Below, one piece after another: positions 63,362 through 64,000 of a stretch of DNA of 64,000 nucleotides. The DNA comes from Acidimicrobiales bacterium (lineage in GTDB: Bacteria; Actinomycetota; Acidimicrobiia; Acidimicrobiales; Acidimicrobilacustridaceae): the NCBI GenBank assembly GCA_018401565.1, contig JAGYKS010000025.1:1-64000 (forward strand). Reading direction: 5' to 3'. The position numbers and the translations under genes were made by a program. Position 1 is the stretch's first letter. Each line of letters begins with the position of its first letter. The notes below the pieces were generated by a model. That model ran no database searches. It saw nothing but the letters and a program-made list of their open reading frames with translations, and was not told the DNA's origin.

Positions 63362-64000
63362 CCGTTTCCGGGACCCGGACTGCTGTGCCGCAGGCGTCGG
63401 GCTGTGCCGCAGGCGTTAGGCCCGCAGGCGGGCCTGGGGCCCCACGGGCGGGCCGGGGAAGAGCTGGTGGGCCCGATGCCCACCTCAGGTCGAGGTCATG
63501 GGTCAACAGCAGCTGTGACGCCAGCTGGGCGGTGACCAGCGCGTCACCCAGCGCACTGTGGGCACCGGTGTTGGTGAGTCCGAGCTTCTCGCAGCAGGTG
63601 ACCAGCTTGAAGTTGGGCACGTCGAGGCGTGACCACCGTGCCAGCTGCATGGTGCACGCAGCCGGCACTGCTGGGGTGGCGATACCGGCAGTGGCCAGCT
63701 CGAATCCGAGAAGCCGCCGTCGAAGCCGGCGTTGTGGGCCACCACCACGGCGCCATCGAACAACTCGAGGACGTCACCGGCGATGTCGGCAAATGTTGGG
63801 GCGCCGGCCACCATCTCGTCGGTGATCTGGTGCACCCAGGTGGGGCCCACGTCCCTGCCCGGATCCACCAGGCTGACGAACTGCTCCATGACGGTGCCAT
63901 CAGGTGCCACTCGCACCACGGCCACCTCCACGATGCGGTCGGCACCGGGGGAAAACCCGGTGGTCTCCACGTCGACCACCGCCAGCGGCAGGCCGGCAAG
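63237..64000 (-). CDS. DnaQ-like 3'-5' exonuclease, partial and frameshifted
   Basis: A DEDDh exonuclease running off the window, so its start is not seen. ExoI is VVDVETTGFSPGADRIVEVA, ExoII is in VVVAHNAGFDGGF, and after a frame break near 63707-63712 the sequence continues FELATAGIATPAVPAACTMQ, LVTCCEKLGL and ExoIII HSALGDALVTAQLA. The ExoIII His and Asp are present, so the fold is complete. The exonuclease domain finishes near 63485. Beyond that the frame stays open to 63237 with a proline/arginine-rich sequence lying over a hairpin and the candidate RNA, so the true stop is probably nearer 63440-63480. Confidence 0.8.
63336..63361 (+). terminator. Strong intrinsic terminator
   Basis: A perfect eight-bp stem CCCCGGGA/TCCCGGGG with a TCAT loop, followed by one G and TTTTT. 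It is oriented for plus-strand transcription and has no plus-strand gene in front of it except the candidate RNA. Confidence 0.88.
63382..63435. repeat. Direct 19-mer repeat and GC-rich hairpin
   Basis: GCTGTGCCGCAGGCGTCGG at 63382-63400 recurs with two changes at 63401-63419. It is followed by the palindrome AGGCCCGC-AG-GCGGGCCT (63418-63435). The hairpin may end the exonuclease transcript coming from the other strand. Confidence 0.6.

Noticed and set aside
63301-63480. Extension of the exonuclease to 63237 as a genuine C-terminal domain
   Set aside because: Low-complexity Pro/Arg/Gly sequence that reads antisense through a terminator and a hairpin; I kept the coordinates but regard the true stop as nearer 63440-63480.

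Overview
The window is high-GC DNA from an actinobacterium (Actinomycetota). The gene order parB-parA-rsmG-jag-yidC-yidD-rnpA-rpmH // dnaA-dnaN-recF-DUF721-gyrB-gyrA-DUF3566-tRNA-Ile marks the chromosomal replication origin. The flanks also match the actinobacterial pattern: rpsF-ssb-rpsR-rplI-dnaB, ponA, DUF5318, PadR, ino1, pcnA, DUF6049, trxB-trxA-cwlM. An inositol-phosphate synthase and a mycothiol-dependent-type enzyme fit the phylum. I suspect the class Acidimicrobiia, but that is inference; no rRNA is present to test it.

Layout. 0-10.5 kb: two solute-binding lipoproteins without transporter partners, a DUF4239 membrane protein, a cold-shock protein, a DUF6159 membrane protein, an M23 peptidase, pyrophosphatase, a DUF389 membrane protein, a Tat-exported PhoD phosphatase and a small lipoprotein. 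11-15 kb: replication/translation operon rpsF-ssb-rpsR-rplI-(dnaB), where dnaB carries a mini-intein and S18 carries a long repetitive acidic tail. 15-26 kb: glutamine-cyclotransferase-like lipoprotein, panB, a zinc-ribbon protein, class A PBP, DUF5318, PadR with a palindromic operator, ino1, a methyltransferase, pcnA, an HDAC-like deacetylase and a GNAT protein. 26-34 kb: DUF6049, DegV, Ser/Thr kinase, a small membrane protein, trxB, trxA and a CwlM-like pseudo-amidase. 34-42.4 kb: parB/parA with two parS sites, rsmG, jag, yidC, yidD, rnpA, rpmH, dnaA and oriC. 42.4-51 kb: dnaN, recF, DUF721, gyrB, gyrA, a TadE-like protein, DUF3566, tRNA-Ile(GAT) and a tiny ORF. 51-64 kb: accessory metabolism (dehydrogenase, mycothiol-type enzyme, CopC-CopD, ABC ATPase, HisN-type phosphatase, BrkB, PepF, VOC, SCO6745-like, thioesterase, a two-domain TetR), a candidate structured RNA with its own terminator, and a DnaQ-like exonuclease that runs off the window.

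Sequence quality. At least 18 genes, including dnaA, ppa, panB, trxA and probably yidC, are interrupted by 19 apparent single-base indels, many of them in short G/C (or T) runs. Essential genes are hit, and correcting one base restores family-consistent protein, so I treat these as probable sequencing errors and annotate the restored spans. The most interesting biology is the DnaB mini-intein, the S18 tail, the degenerate CwlM-like protein next to thioredoxin genes, the CTG-initiated rnpA, and the free-standing structured RNA near 63.2-63.4 kb.
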